A stretch of DNA of 48,308 nt from Acanthamoeba lenticulata (lineage: Eukaryota; Discosea; Longamoebia; Acanthamoebidae): the NCBI GenBank assembly GCA_002179805.1, contig NAVB01000535.1, positions 1-48,308 of the forward strand, given 5' to 3'. The notes under the pieces were generated by a model. That model saw nothing but the letters and a program-made list of their open reading frames with translations. It was not told the origin of the DNA and searched no databases. Position 1 is the stretch's first letter, and the number at the start of each line of letters is the position of its first letter. Of this stretch, positions 14,901 to 25,095 are shown piece by piece. A program made the position numbers and the translations under genes.

Positions 14901-15636
14901 GCGCGCGCTTGACCTCTTGCTGCACAAACTCGGCGGTCAACGTGCCGTTGACCTGCGCCAGCCGCCCAAGGGCCGTAGCCGCCAGCTTCATGGTGCCTGG
15001 GTCGGTGGTTTGGAGGCCCTCGCGGAGGTAGTCCGCCAAGCGGGTGGTGTGCGCGCTGTCGTCGTGCTCGATGTCGATCAACACATCTGGGCGCGGCCCA
15101 GCGTGAGTTGACTGCTGGGCGCGTAGAGGGAGGAAGGAGACTTACCCACGGCCATGATGCCGCCGATGCGCTCGGGCACGAGTTGGCTGAGCGCGAGCTC
15201 GGCGATGTGGATATTGATGAGGTCATTCATGAAGCGGGCAAAGAGCTCGTTCGACATCTCGCGCGACTGGGCCAGCACCTGGCGGGTTCAAAGTGCCACC
15301 CACCACAGCGCCAAAGCGTTCAGACCAAAGGAGCGGCGTGGAGGCTGCTCGTGACGTAGCAGAAGAAAGCATCATTATGAGAGGTGGAAGGTGAGGAGGG
15401 TACGCACGTAGTTTTTCAGCTTCTTGGCTGCCGTCGCGCGCACATCAGAATTCCTGATCGAGTGAGGAATTGGGAAGAGGAGGGGGTGAGCAATTAACGT
15501 GTTGTTGTGGGCCAGCGGGTTACTTGTTCTTGAGCTCAGAGAGGAGCTTGTTGAGCACAGCGTCCGTCCATGGCTGGTCTGCTTCGCTGGCGATCGCGGC
15601 CGGCACCGGGGGCCCTTTCTTCAATTTGTCGGCCAT
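5993..15636 (-). CDS. TOR: Target of rapamycin (TOR) serine/threonine kinase
   Basis: Master growth kinase of the TORC1/TORC2 complexes. The start [14 protein letters not shown] lies at 15636 and the stop follows GWCAFW at 5993; about 30 exons give roughly 2,400 residues, the usual size. HEAT repeats fill 15.6-11.2 kb (for example [20 protein letters not shown] near 13280). The FAT domain spans about 11.1-8.4 kb. The FRB domain ([16 protein letters not shown], then [14 protein letters not shown]) spans about 8.3-7.8 kb. The PI3K-like kinase domain has [22 protein letters not shown], the catalytic loop [12 protein letters not shown] and the metal site HIDFGDCFE (about 7.6-6.4 kb). The FATC domain closes the protein (about 6.17-5.99 kb). 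Residues equal to human Ser2035, Trp2101 and Phe2108 are kept, so rapamycin-FKBP12 binding looks possible. The gene is complete and shows no frame break. Confidence 0.97.
7374..7449. repeat. (GTGTC)n pentanucleotide microsatellite
   Basis: About fifteen nearly perfect GTGTC units (GACAC on the sense strand) sit in the TOR intron that splits the kinase domain between EYLFLLKG and HEDLRQDER. All reading frames stay open through it, so it produces spurious ORFs on both strands. Confidence 0.93.
8308..8327. repeat. (CA)n dinucleotide repeat
   Basis: About ten CA units in the TOR intron just upstream of the FRB exon that begins [12 protein letters not shown]. Confidence 0.85.
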
Positions 15637-15820
15637 CCCGCGAAAGGGATCAAATCAAGTCCAACGGATCTTTGTGTTGTCCTGTTTCCTTATGCTGTTG
15701 GGAAAGGAAGATCTTTAACAAGGGCCAAATGTTGTGTTGATGGTAAAGACAGAGTTGTTAAGGAAAATGAATTTCTTTTGGAATAAATACGGGCAAGCGC
15801 CATGCAGAACAAACACATCA

Positions 15821-17056
15821 TCATGATGAAGAGCCTGACTTGAACGAGGCCAGAGCGGGGAAGGCGGTCCCTGAGTCCTTGTGAAGAACGATAGTGGCCG
15901 CTTGGTGCGACAGGTAACCCTTGACAAAGCCCTGGCTGATAAGGTTGGCGAGGATGCACTCGATCTCGTCGGGCTCCATCTCGATGCCCAGCCAGGCGAT
16001 GGCGGCCTGGAAGACGGCCACCTTGATCTTATGGTTGGCCGTGAGGAGGCGCACTCGCCTGAACAGGTTGCGATAGGTGATGAAGCGGAGGCGCTCAAAG
16101 ATGAGGTAGATGCCCTTCTGGACGAAGAACTCCTGCTGGCGCGCGAGACCCTCGTTGAAGAGGCGGAGAGAGCCCGTACGGATGGCGCGCACGAGGGCGC
16201 CAAAGTGGTCGAGCAGGCCGTACTTGGCCAGGAGCCGCTGCGAGGGCGCGCGGCCGGCCAGGAGCTCGCAGGGAACGAGGTAGGTGAGGATGAGCCGCTT
16301 GTTGCGGGCCGACTGGGCCGGGCAGCGAGTGAAGGCGAAGCGGAGGTTCTCGCGCGCCTGGTGATAGTTGGCGCTGTAGATGTCGAGGCGCCCCTGGAAG
16401 TAGCGGTAGGTGACCTGCTGGCCGATGGAGAAGCGCTCGATGGCGGGGAAGCCAGCTTGGGTGACGTAGGGCGCCAGGTTGCGGCACAGTCGCAAGTTGT
16501 TGAGCTGGAAGTAGATTTTGTAGAGGTTGTTCATGAGGGTAAGGGTGCCCCATTTCTTGGACTGGCCCAAGGGTGCACGGTCCGAGACGGTGAGGGGGAA
16601 GCATCGCTTGATCTCTCGTTCGGCCGCTTCGAGCAGGGTTTCTTGTTGATTGTGGATGTTGCGACGATCGCGCAAGCGGCAGAGATCGGCCCTACGCGCA
16701 ATTAATCGCAGATTGACAACGATGCGCCGCATGACTGGCAGTAGCCACTTGCCCTCGCTCGTCTTGAAGATTCCCAAAAAGGCATTGTACGCGCTCGTGT
16801 ACTCGTTGAAGGCACCAGCCCACACCTCCCCGTCGTCGCTGTAGGTTGGATAAGGCACACGCGCCATTGTGCACAGATGGCCGCCGAGCAGGTCAGCCCA
16901 TCCCTCTCCTGCGCTGGCACAGGCCGAACGCAGAGCATCAAGCCCCATCCGCTCGTTGCCCATTGCGCTGACGCCGTCACTAAGTTGCATTAAGTCCTCC
17001 AAGCCTTCTGCGCTCCCGTCATCTTCCGCATTGACAAGTGCTATGAAGGATTTCAA
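15821..17056 (-). CDS. PCI-domain protein of the PCID2/Thp1 (TREX-2) type; N-terminal exon unresolved
   Basis: A probable subunit of the TREX-2 mRNA-export complex. One long exon carries about 411 residues ending FKSGSSS at 15821. Recognisable PCID2 blocks are KKWGTLTLMNNLYKIYFQLN, YFQGRLDIYSANYHQARE, NKRLILTYLVPCELLAGR, the PCI core LIFERLRFITYRNLFRRVRLL, and the winged-helix end ECILANLISQGFVKGYLSHQ. Human PCID2 has 399 residues, so little is missing. The true start was not found. The frame is open upstream to a TAG near 17113, which directly follows a strong pyrimidine-rich stretch and looks like a CTAG splice acceptor. The first coding exon would then lie in 17120-17400, and the point at 17056 given here is only where the confident alignment begins. 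Confidence 0.85.
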   Translation of the reverse strand: MKSFIALVNAEDDGSAEGLEDLMQLSDGVSAMGNERMGLDALRSACASAGEGWADLLGGHLCTMARVPYPTYSDDGEVWAGAFNEYTSAYNAFLGIFKTSEGKWLLPVMRRIVVNLRLIARRADLCRLRDRRNIHNQQETLLEAAEREIKRCFPLTVSDRAPLGQSKKWGTLTLMNNLYKIYFQLNNLRLCRNLAPYVTQAGFPAIERFSIGQQVTYRYFQGRLDIYSANYHQARENLRFAFTRCPAQSARNKRLILTYLVPCELLAGRAPSQRLLAKYGLLDHFGALVRAIRTGSLRLFNEGLARQQEFFVQKGIYLIFERLRFITYRNLFRRVRLLTANHKIKVAVFQAAIAWLGIEMEPDEIECILANLISQGFVKGYLSHQAATIVLHKDSGTAFPALASFKSGSSS

Positions 17057-17479
17057 GCAAATGGTATCATGATCAGGATCAAGTTTGAGTGACTCAGTTT
17101 GGAGGGGGGTCTAGGTACAGGGAATGCGAAGGAGAAAGGCGAGGTCATCGCCCAATTGTTGCTGCACGGCGTCCCCCGCACGAGAAATAAAGCGCACAAC
17201 GACGGCACCGGTGCCTGCAGCCGCGCCCAGCCCTCCACGACCCCTCCCGCGTCCTCTGGCGCCCCCTCGCCTCATCTTGTGTTGTGTGGCCTTTTCTCGT
17301 ACCAATGCACAAAGGAAATGTCTTTTCCTACCTCTTGAAATTTCCAGGCCCCAGAATTTTTTGACCAGGCAAGCGGAGGATGAAAGCATCTTCACCGAGC
17401 CGGCAGGCGGACAGCTTCTAAAGGCGCGGATCCGACCTGATTCATCACCAATTGCATCATCTCTCCAGCCTACAGCAAC
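17057..17479. promoter_or_regulatory. Divergent 5' region between the PCID2-like and zinc-knuckle genes
   Basis: Head-to-head spacer. The left part probably holds the missing first exon and first intron of the PCID2-like gene; an Arg/Gly-rich then FISRAGDAVQQQLGDDL-like reading occurs on the minus strand between 17280 and 17115. No TATA box stands out. Confidence 0.4.
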
Positions 17480-18175
17480 ATGAGCCAGTCATCTACCCAG
17501 ACCACTACCGCGCCGCTCTGCTGGCTCTGCAGCTCCAGCAAACACCGAGCCATGCAGTGCGAGCGCCGCTGCCGCAGCCAACGCTGCGCCCAGCATCGCG
17601 TGCGGATGCACAGCTGGGAGGAATGCCCGCACAAGACGCGTCCCTTCTGCGAGCTGTGCGGTGGACACGATCACGGCGTGCTGGCCCGCGACTGCATTCA
17701 CAGGTGCTACGTGCACGACCGCTGGGTGCACACGCTGGACGGCTGCCCGACCCGATGCGACGCCTGCGGCGAGAAAGGCCACAACGCCCGCTCGGCTGTT
17801 TGCTCCGCCAAGCGGGATCGCCGACCCAAGTCCTTGCTTGACGTCGCCGTCTTCAAGGTGAGAATCGCTGCCGACGAAGAGGCCGCCCCGAAGCCAGCGG
17901 TCGCTGCGCCAGTTGTGAAGGCGACGACAACGACAAAGAAGGCGCCACGAAAGGCCGCGGTGGCGCAGGAAAGGCGAAAGTGCGAGGCAGAGGCCAAGCG
18001 CAAGGAAGAGGCCGAGGCTGAGGAGAAGAAGCAGAAGATGAAGGAAGCGCTCGAGGCGCTGGAGCGGGAGAAGGAGCGGATCTTGAAGGAGCTAGCGCAG
18101 CTCCAGACGAAGGAATCCGCCCCGAAGGAAGCTCCTCTGCCCAGGCGCAAGACCCTCGCACAGTCGCGCGGCTGA
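17480..18175 (+). CDS. Zinc-knuckle and coiled-coil protein of unknown function
   Basis: A single-exon gene of 231 residues; the family is not recognised. Residues 13-110 are very rich in Cys and His. Three zinc-knuckle-like units can be read: CWLCSSSKHRAMQC (CX2CX4HX4C), CELCGGHDHGVLARDC and CDACGEKGHNARSAVC (both CX2CX4HX6C). After each of the first two comes a linker with C-X3-C and a later HX4CP (HSWEECP, HTLDGCP), so a module of about 50 residues is repeated twice, followed by a third knuckle. Residues 135-165 are Ala/Lys-rich and 160-215 form a Glu/Lys-rich coiled coil. The tail is basic. CCHC knuckles usually bind single-stranded nucleic acid or protein, so RNA binding is only a guess. 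Its 3' end converges on the cation-exchanger gene 166 bp away. Confidence 0.75.
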   Translation: MSQSSTQTTTAPLCWLCSSSKHRAMQCERRCRSQRCAQHRVRMHSWEECPHKTRPFCELCGGHDHGVLARDCIHRCYVHDRWVHTLDGCPTRCDACGEKGHNARSAVCSAKRDRRPKSLLDVAVFKVRIAADEEAAPKPAVAAPVVKATTTTKKAPRKAAVAQERRKCEAEAKRKEEAEAEEKKQKMKEALEALEREKERILKELAQLQTKESAPKEAPLPRRKTLAQSRG

Positions 18176-18341
18176 GCGCTCCTGCTCGCGTGCTCGGTCT
18201 TGAGAGCGTGGGCCGAGCCAGCTGGAAACGCAGCGCGCGAGCAGAAGGGCGCCAAGTGGGGGAGCTCTGCTTTCTTTCTTTCTTGTAAAAACATCAACAT
18301 GTTACATGCACTCTTTTTCCACGTATGCTTCTTGCCTTCAA

Positions 18342-21300
18342 TCACACCTGCGACGAGGCTCGCTCGACCTCGCTACTGCTGCGACCTGAACGATCTTCCG
18401 AGTCGTAGTCCTCACCATAGTCGGCTTTGCTGTTGAGAGCGTCGTCGTTGCGGCGCGGGTCATCGTCGAGCGGCGGTGGCGGGGCGCCTCCTCGAGAACA
18501 GCAGCAAAAGAGCCGCGAAAGCAGCGACTTTTGCTGGCTGCTGCCGTCCTCGCCACCCGGCACTTGAGGACCACCGGGCAGGCGAGGATGCAGGAGGAGG
18601 ACAAAGGTGGAGGGCGTCGCCGCCGCGTGGATGAAGGCGCTCCACCGGCGCGGCCGGTGCGCAAACGTGTCCCACTCGCGGTCGACGCCGAGCAAGAGCA
18701 GCTGCCGCTGATGCTGCGCCCGCTTGCGTCGTTCCTCACGCAGCGCCGCCTCTGCTCCCACATCGGCCAATCAGCCACCACTCGCGAGCGAGAGAAGACA
18801 AGGGGAGGAGGACGCACCAAGGAGCCGTGGAAGCGGAGCCTCGATGATCGTGACCCGGCCGGGATGCTGGTTGAGCACGGCGAGGACCTCGTCGATGTCG
18901 CCCATCCACGCCCGCTCGGGGTCGTCCTCCTCCTCTTCGCGCGCTTTGTCCCTCCGCCGCTTGGCCGCGCCGAGCCACGGCAGATGGGGATGGTTATGGT
19001 GGCGGTGGTGGTGTCCGGTCTGGTGCCGACCCGAGCCTGGCGCGCGCTGGCGCCGCTTCCCCCGCCGTCGCTGCTGTTGCTGCATGAGGCCCTCGTGGTC
19101 GCTCTTGTTGCCGTCGTCCCGCCCGCCGCGCAGCCGTCGCTCCTCGGCCTGTTCGGCCTGCTCGGCCATCCTGCATGGGTCGCGCGCGGTCAGTCGCTCT
19201 GCGGCTTGCGCGCGCTTTGGCGATGCGTAACCGTACCGAGCGAGGCCGAGCGAGCTGCGGCTGGAGCTCATGTGGTGGCGATGGTGGTCCTCGAGCAGGA
19301 CGTCATTGGAGTCGTCTTCCCCAGCCTCGAACGCGCCGCCGTTTTCGGGGTTGTCGTCCGCTTGACGTTCATCCTCTGGTACCGGCCGTCCGCCAATGTC
19401 GGGGGACGATGGCGACGAGGATGATGAGGACGAGTCCTTCCTTCTCTTCGTCGTTTCCTTGTTCGTTCTTCTCGTCGGCGAAACGTCGGTCATCTCGGTG
19501 GCGGTGGCCTCGTCGTCCACAGCCAGACGATCGTCATCAAGCGAACCCCGCCGGCCGCCGCGGTTGTCGCCCAGGCATGGGCGGGTGATGGTGCGCACCA
19601 CCCACAGGAGGGCGTCGCGCAGGATTTCCGCCAAGACGAGAATGTCAAACAGGTCGCCCACCGTGTAGCGCCGGCGCGATCGTCCAGGACTGGCACGCTT
19701 GTCCTCGCGCTCTACCTCGCCCTCCATCTCGCTGCCCTGGTTGTCACGTCCATGCTTTTGTTTCTGTTTCTGTTTCTGTTTCTGCTTCTGCATGGCGACA
19801 TCATCGTCACTCGAGTCGTCGGCGTCACCTTCGTCATCGTCGTCGGATGAGGCCAGTTCCATGAGCTCGTCGAGCTCGCCATCGTGGCGCTCATCGCCGT
19901 CGTCTGCATAGGCCCGATGGTGGCCGTCGTAGCCGTAGCCGTAGTCGCGGCCTTCGTCCTCCTGGTCTTGGGCGAAACGGCGGTGGAGCTCGCGCTCCCA
20001 CGAGTCGCGCGATGGCAGGACGACGGTAACACGCGTCTGCGGGTTGTTGAGGAGCGACAGCACGAGCTGGAGGGCCTCCCGCTCGCACCGCTCAAAGCGG
20101 TACACAAACAGCACATTGTCGACGCTGTTCATCGCGTTGAAGTTGCCCTGTGTTGTTGATTTCGCACAACACACGACACGACACGAGCGCACGACACACG
20201 CGCGGCGAGCTATGAGCCAAATTCCCGCGGGAGTTCCCGGGGAGAAGGGACGGGAGAGGGAGGGAGGACGGACGGGATAGACGAGGGCGCCCACGGGCGC
20301 GCGGGCGTGCTGGAGGAGGTGGTGCAGGATGCCCCGGCCTTGCGTGAGCTCGGCGCCTACGTGCGGCGGATGCCAGCACAGCAGCACGAGCTCGTACAGC
20401 TGCGCCATGGTCAGCCCGCTGAGCAGCTAAAGCGGGAGGAGAAGAAGAAGCGCGACGAACCCAAGAGTTGACCTGCTGGGTGAGGTCGTGCGAGACGTGG
20501 GCCGACACGCGCGTGGTCGAGCGCAGGTTGAGGCCCAGCAGTGTCGCGTGCTTCTTGGCAAACACCAGCGCGTTGGACTTTTTCTGCCGAAGCTGCGCAA
20601 GTATGCGTGGCACGAACGGAATGTAAGTCCACAGGTCTCGTCTTTGTCAAGAAGACGGGACAAGGGGCGAGACGACGAACCGCGAAGAAGTAGGACGAGG
20701 GCGCGTCAGAGACTTCCATGAGCTGAAGGGCGTTGAGGGTCGGCCGCCGGCCGAGCTTCTTGCGCTTCCTCTGGCCGTGGATGACGGCCGCCGCCACCTC
20801 GACCATGGCCAGCGCTGACGCGGGCTCGTCGACGCACATGACCACCGAGAACTTGTCCCTGTTCCAATGGAACGAGATACGTCAGTCGATTCGATCGAAA
20901 AGGTGTCGACAAAGCGGGCGCGGCTGGTACTTGGGCCGAAGGTTGGGGTCGGTGCGGACGGCCCAGCGGGTCCACAGGAGGTAGCACAGCGGGGTGGTGA
21001 TGAAGGTGTTGAAGAGGGCCATCACGATGAACGAGGCGAACATCTCCTGGGTGAGGATGCCCACGTCGAGCCCGATGTTGAGCACGATCAGCTCGACCAG
21101 GCCCTTGGTGTTGAGCAGCACGCCCACCGTGAGCGACTCCCTGTTGTCGTCGTCATCGGACCACGTCAGCAACATGAAGAAGGTGACGATGAACGCAAAG
21201 GAAAAGAAGATGGTGACGGTAACGTACCGACAGGTGTGGCCAACGAGGCGAGCGGCCACGGAGGCGCCGCCGATCTTGCCGATGTTGGACGCCGCGAGGA

Positions 21301-22568
21301 TGAGGATGACCATGATCCCCGCCTCGGGCGTGTTGAGGTCCTCCAGCTTGGTGCGCAGGCCCGAGTAGGTGAAGTACAGCGGCAGGAACACGATCGTTAC
21401 CAGGTCCTGCGCGAGATCAAGCGTCAGACCAGGGAAGATCGACGTTGAGGACGATGATGACGATGACGAAGAAGAGGAACGGTACCTCGATGGACTTGGT
21501 GACCTTCATGTGAAACTGGTTCTCGCGCGGGACGACGATGCCCATGACGAACCCACCGAAGATGGCGTGGATGCCGATTGCCTCGGTGGTCCAGGCCGAG
21601 GCGAACAGGAGCATGAGCACCAGGACGAGGGCCTCGTGCTGCATCTTCTTGCGGTGCGAGGTGCGGACGAGGAGGGCCGTGATGGGCCGCACGACGATGA
21701 GCATCACCAGAACGTAGCCAAGCAGCGCGAGCAGCGTGTAGAGGGCCGTCAGGCTGCCCGACGACTTGGCGATCGACACCACCAGCGCCAGCGCGATCCA
21801 GCCTCTGGAAGGACCAAAGAAATACTCAATATTAAGATTCTAATATGTTGTTATTATTAACAAATTAATTTGCAAATACTTGAATAATAATACAAATTAT
21901 TAAATAATGATGCTAATAAGAAAAATTGACTCGCAAACGCACGTGACGTCGTCGATGGCGGCAACAGAGAGGGCAGTGACGCCCACCTTGCTGTGCATGA
22001 GGTTCTGGTCGGCCAGGATGCGCGCCAGGACGGGAAAGGCTGTAATGGCGGTGGCCACGCCGGTGAAGAGGATGGCCTCCACGTAGGAGGCCCCGCTGGG
22101 CACCTTGTAGTAGATGTAGGCCGAGGCGCCAAGGCTAAGCACGAAGGTGAAGCTCATGGCTGTGAGGCTGATGACCAGGGAAGGACCGAGCTTGCGCTTG
22201 AAGAGCTGCGGATCGACTTCCATGCCAATGAGGAACATGAAGAAGATGAGCCCGACCTCAGCGAACGTGTAGAAGACCTCCATAGACTCCTCAGGGAAGA
22301 TGTTGTCTGTGAAGCCGGGCACATAGCCCATCACTGTTGGGCCCAGGATGATACCCCCCAGTATCTCGGCAATGACGGGAGGCTCTGGAGAAGGCCAAGT
22401 AAGGAGAACAAACCTCTTCATCTTTTAACAACAAGGGAAAGTCGTACGTTTGATGTAGCGCAGGATACGAGTGAGAATGCGACTCAGCACCACAACTATG
22501 ATGAGCTGCAGTAGAAGCAGCAAGATGGCGGAACCATCTAACGGATTATCGCCCTCAAAAATGCTCAT
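18342..22568 (-). CDS. CHX/KHA1-type monovalent cation/H+ exchanger (CPA2 family)
   Basis: A predicted K+ or Na+/H+ antiporter of an endomembrane or the plasma membrane. The start MSIFEGDNPLDGSAILLLL at 22568 leads into a transmembrane domain with about 12 spans: PPVIAEILGGIILGPTVMG, the conserved TAFPVLARILADQ near 22040, AIDDVT, AIGIHAIFGGFVMGIVVPRE and NTKGLVELIVLNIGLDVG. After about 20860 comes a cytosolic region with CHX-like universal-stress folds: DKFSVVMCVDEPASALAM, a GRGILHHLLQHARAPVGALVY block, and VDNVLFVYRFERCEREALQLV. The region from about 19950 to 18900 is a long, unusual low-complexity insert with Asp/Ser runs, a (KQ)n tract and Arg/His-rich stretches. The C-terminus holds an FCCC motif. 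There are about ten exons. Ion choice and location cannot be read from sequence. Confidence 0.88.
19757..19793. repeat. Coding repeat encoding a (Gln-Lys)n tract
   Basis: TTTCTG hexamers, on the opposite strand to the gene, encode about six Gln-Lys pairs within the cytosolic insert of the cation exchanger. They lie next to Asp/Ser-rich coding sequence. This is likely a slippage-prone, variable tract. Confidence 0.75.
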
Positions 22569-23068
22569 GGTGCTGCCTCACTGACGGCACAGTGTCCAGT
22601 TGTTTGCTTTGGTCGTACTGCGGCGCGTGATATGTGGTAACGGGCCAAGCGACAGGCACTGCGGCAGGTGCTCTTGCAGGTCCATGAGCTTGGGCCAAGA
22701 GAGGCGGAGGTACCTGCAAAAACCACAAGCCCATTGGCGGCCAGCTTGTCCCAAACGGAAACGGAAGGAAAGCATGAAAAAAGCCGCGGAAAGCCCTTCC
22801 CCTCAAAACCGGACGGACACCTATCAACGACAGACAAAAGCCACGAGAATGCGTAAGAATGAAAGTCTGTGCTATCCCCCCAAAACTGGTGGCACGATTT
22901 GTGCAGCTTCTCTCATCGGAGTGGCGGAGCGCCGGTGGCTGCCACGCGAGCGTGTCCTGCGCAAGCAGCAAGCAGATCTTGTCTGATCGTTCTCGTTACC
23001 GCGCCAATTGAGTACCAGGGTTGGCTGGTGTGCCGGAGTTCTCAGGGTAAAGTGTGGCACACGAACAG
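22569..23068. promoter_or_regulatory. Divergent promoter region between the exchanger and GT8 genes
   Basis: A 500-bp head-to-head spacer. A TGA lies directly upstream of, and in frame with, the exchanger ATG, supporting that start. Overlapping ORFs of 128-138 codons on both strands lack family features and are taken as chance. No TATA box or RNA gene was seen. Confidence 0.5.
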
Positions 23069-24944
23069 ATGACGCGCCCAGAGTTGCTGCTCGGGCGATG
23101 TATGCTGATTACAGTCATCGCCGTCCTTTCGATCGTGGTCTGTGCTTCTCATGCAGAAGCGCACTCGAAAAACGCTTATGCTACCATCCATTATGAAGGC
23201 ACACCAAAGGATGCAGGTACTCACTCATTCTTACTTGAGGTGTTAGAGAGCATAAATCAATTTTGCAATTTTGGTTAAATCTTTTTTACGGCCAGAGTAT
23301 TTGCTGGCAATCCGCGTCATGATGCGCTCCCTGCGACGAACCGGCACCAAGGCCGACATTGTGGTGATGGTCTCGCCCAACGTCAAAGAGGAGACGCGCC
23401 ACCTGCTCAGGCAGGACGGAGCGATCGTCACCGAAGTGCCTAATATCGCCAATCCTTTCAAGGAAAGGAAGGCCGAGGGGCATGAGCAGCGCTATCTCTC
23501 GCGGTTCGAATTCACCCTCAACAAGCTTTACATGTGGAACATGACGCAGTACCAGCGGGTCGTCTACCTTGACGCCGACAACATAGCCCTGGGCAACCTC
23601 GACGAGCTCTTTGACTGCGGCCACTTCTGCGCCGTGTTCATGAACCCGTGCAATTTCCACACGGGCCTTCTCGTCATCAAGCCCGACACCCAGCAGTTCA
23701 ACAAGATGGTTAAGGCCCTGTACAGCAACGTGTCCGTCTCCTATGACGGCGCTGACCAGGGCTTCCTCACTGCCCAATTCCCGTTCAAGGAGATGGGCGG
23801 CGCGCCCATGTTCGACCCCGATAACCCACAGCGGGACGAGCGCTTGCTGCGGCTGCCGCCGGGCTACAATCTCAACGCCCTCTGGTACTACGAGCACGGC
23901 GACTGGCGCCTCTACGGCTGCCACGAGCGGTTCCGCAACATGTCGGCCCTGCCGGGCTTGGCCATGACCTTCCCCGTCGCGCCCTTCATCAAGGTTCGCG
24001 GCACAGCAGTGTTGCCTTGCTTCAAGTGCACTTGTGCTCACATCCTGCGGGTTGGCACTCACTCGACTTCATCTGTTCTTCTTCTCTTTTGTGTTTGTTG
24101 TGTCCTCCTCAACAGCCGTGGAACTGGTGGCCCTACCTCATCCTGGACGACAACTGGAACCTGTGGCAGGGCATTCGGTCTGAGCTGGGCGAATCGCACA
24201 TCCATGTGCTCTTCTTCGCGGCGCTGCTGCTCTCGGGCTTTGCCGCCTTTGTTCTCTGGCTCTCGGCCAACTTGCTCCATTCCTCGTGCCTCAGCAACCC
24301 GTCCTTTCGCAATCAGGTACGTCATCAAACCAAGGTGCCGAACAGGGAACAGGCTGTTTGACGTTGAGTCCCTGGGCGTGTGGGCTGCAGGTGCTGAACG
24401 CGCTGGACGGCCTGATCGCGTACTTTGGCAAGAGCGTGGTGGGGCTTTGCCTCGGCCTGGTATTTGTGTTCCTGTCGGGCATCATCCCATTCCTCATGCT
24501 CCCGGCCACGCTGCCACCCAAGCTGGCCTACTCGATCTTCGTCTGCTCCGAGTTTACCCTCAACTTCCTGTTCGTCGTCTTCCTGGCGTCCTACCTTCGG
24601 ACCGACGCCAAGGGCCGCCACATGCAGGTGCTCCTGCGGAAAACGCTTTACTCTTTCTTGCCCTCTGCCGTTATGACCTTGGTCGGTCTTGTCATCGTCA
24701 CCTTCAAGTGCGCCTCCTGTTTTCTTGTTGAAAGCTTGTGCGAGTTCATGAACTGACCCAGGTTCACTTTACGTGCCACAGGCTCTATCCGAAGTGGATG
24801 TTCCACTTGGGCAAGATCATCCTGGTGGCCCAGGCGGCGTTTATTATGCTTCTGCTCCAGGTCAACATCTACAAGCGTCTTGTGCAGACGCGATCGCCCC
24901 CGTTGGCTCGGGTCAGGGCCGACGACACTCGACTCCCCATGTAA
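23069..24944 (+). CDS. GT8 glycosyltransferase with C-terminal membrane spans (IPUT1/PGSIP6-like)
   Basis: A glycogenin-type GT8 enzyme built like plant PGSIP6/IPUT1, which adds glucuronic acid to inositol phosphorylceramide in the Golgi. Exons read as 23069-23216, 23296-23993, 24116-24316, 24391-24707 and 24782-24944, giving 508 residues with every junction in frame. The N-terminal signal or anchor is LLLGRCMLITVIAVLSIVV. The lumenal catalytic domain holds YLAIRVMMRSL-like helices, the metal-binding DxD in VVYLDADNIALGNLDELF (near 23571), FNTGLL-like NFHTGLLVIKP, and GADQGFLTAQF. After the catalytic domain come PWNWWPYLILDDNW and four or five hydrophobic spans. This layout, with membrane spans after the GT8 domain, separates it from soluble glycogenin. 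Substrate assignment is by analogy. A shadow ORF on the opposite strand reflects GC-rich codon use. Confidence 0.87.
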
Positions 24945-25095
24945 ATACCTTCTTGTGGGTTTCTCCTCTTCTTTTGGATCTGAAAAAACAATTGTTTTTG
25001 AGAAGAATGCCAAGCATGGCCTGAATTTTGGCGCGAAAGGAGCAAAGGTGACGGAACGAACGTTGGTGATAGAGATAGATTTGGCCATTGTTTGA

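Noticed and set aside
14122..15111. 329-codon plus-strand ORF opposite the TOR HEAT exon
   Set aside because: It is the complement of a clear TOR exon. GC-rich third positions remove stops on the opposite strand; no family features on the plus strand.
15881..16705. 274-codon plus-strand ORF opposite the PCID2-like gene
   Set aside because: Same antisense effect; the minus-strand reading matches PCID2 throughout.
18531..19424. 297-codon plus-strand ORF opposite the exchanger tail
   Set aside because: Antisense of low-complexity coding sequence; no domain features.
22555..22986. Overlapping ORFs of 128-138 codons between the exchanger and GT8 genes
   Set aside because: They lie in a divergent promoter region, overlap each other on opposite strands and match nothing I recognise.
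23286..24062. 258-codon minus-strand ORF opposite the GT8 gene
   Set aside because: Antisense shadow of the catalytic exon; the plus strand has the DxD motif and in-frame splices.
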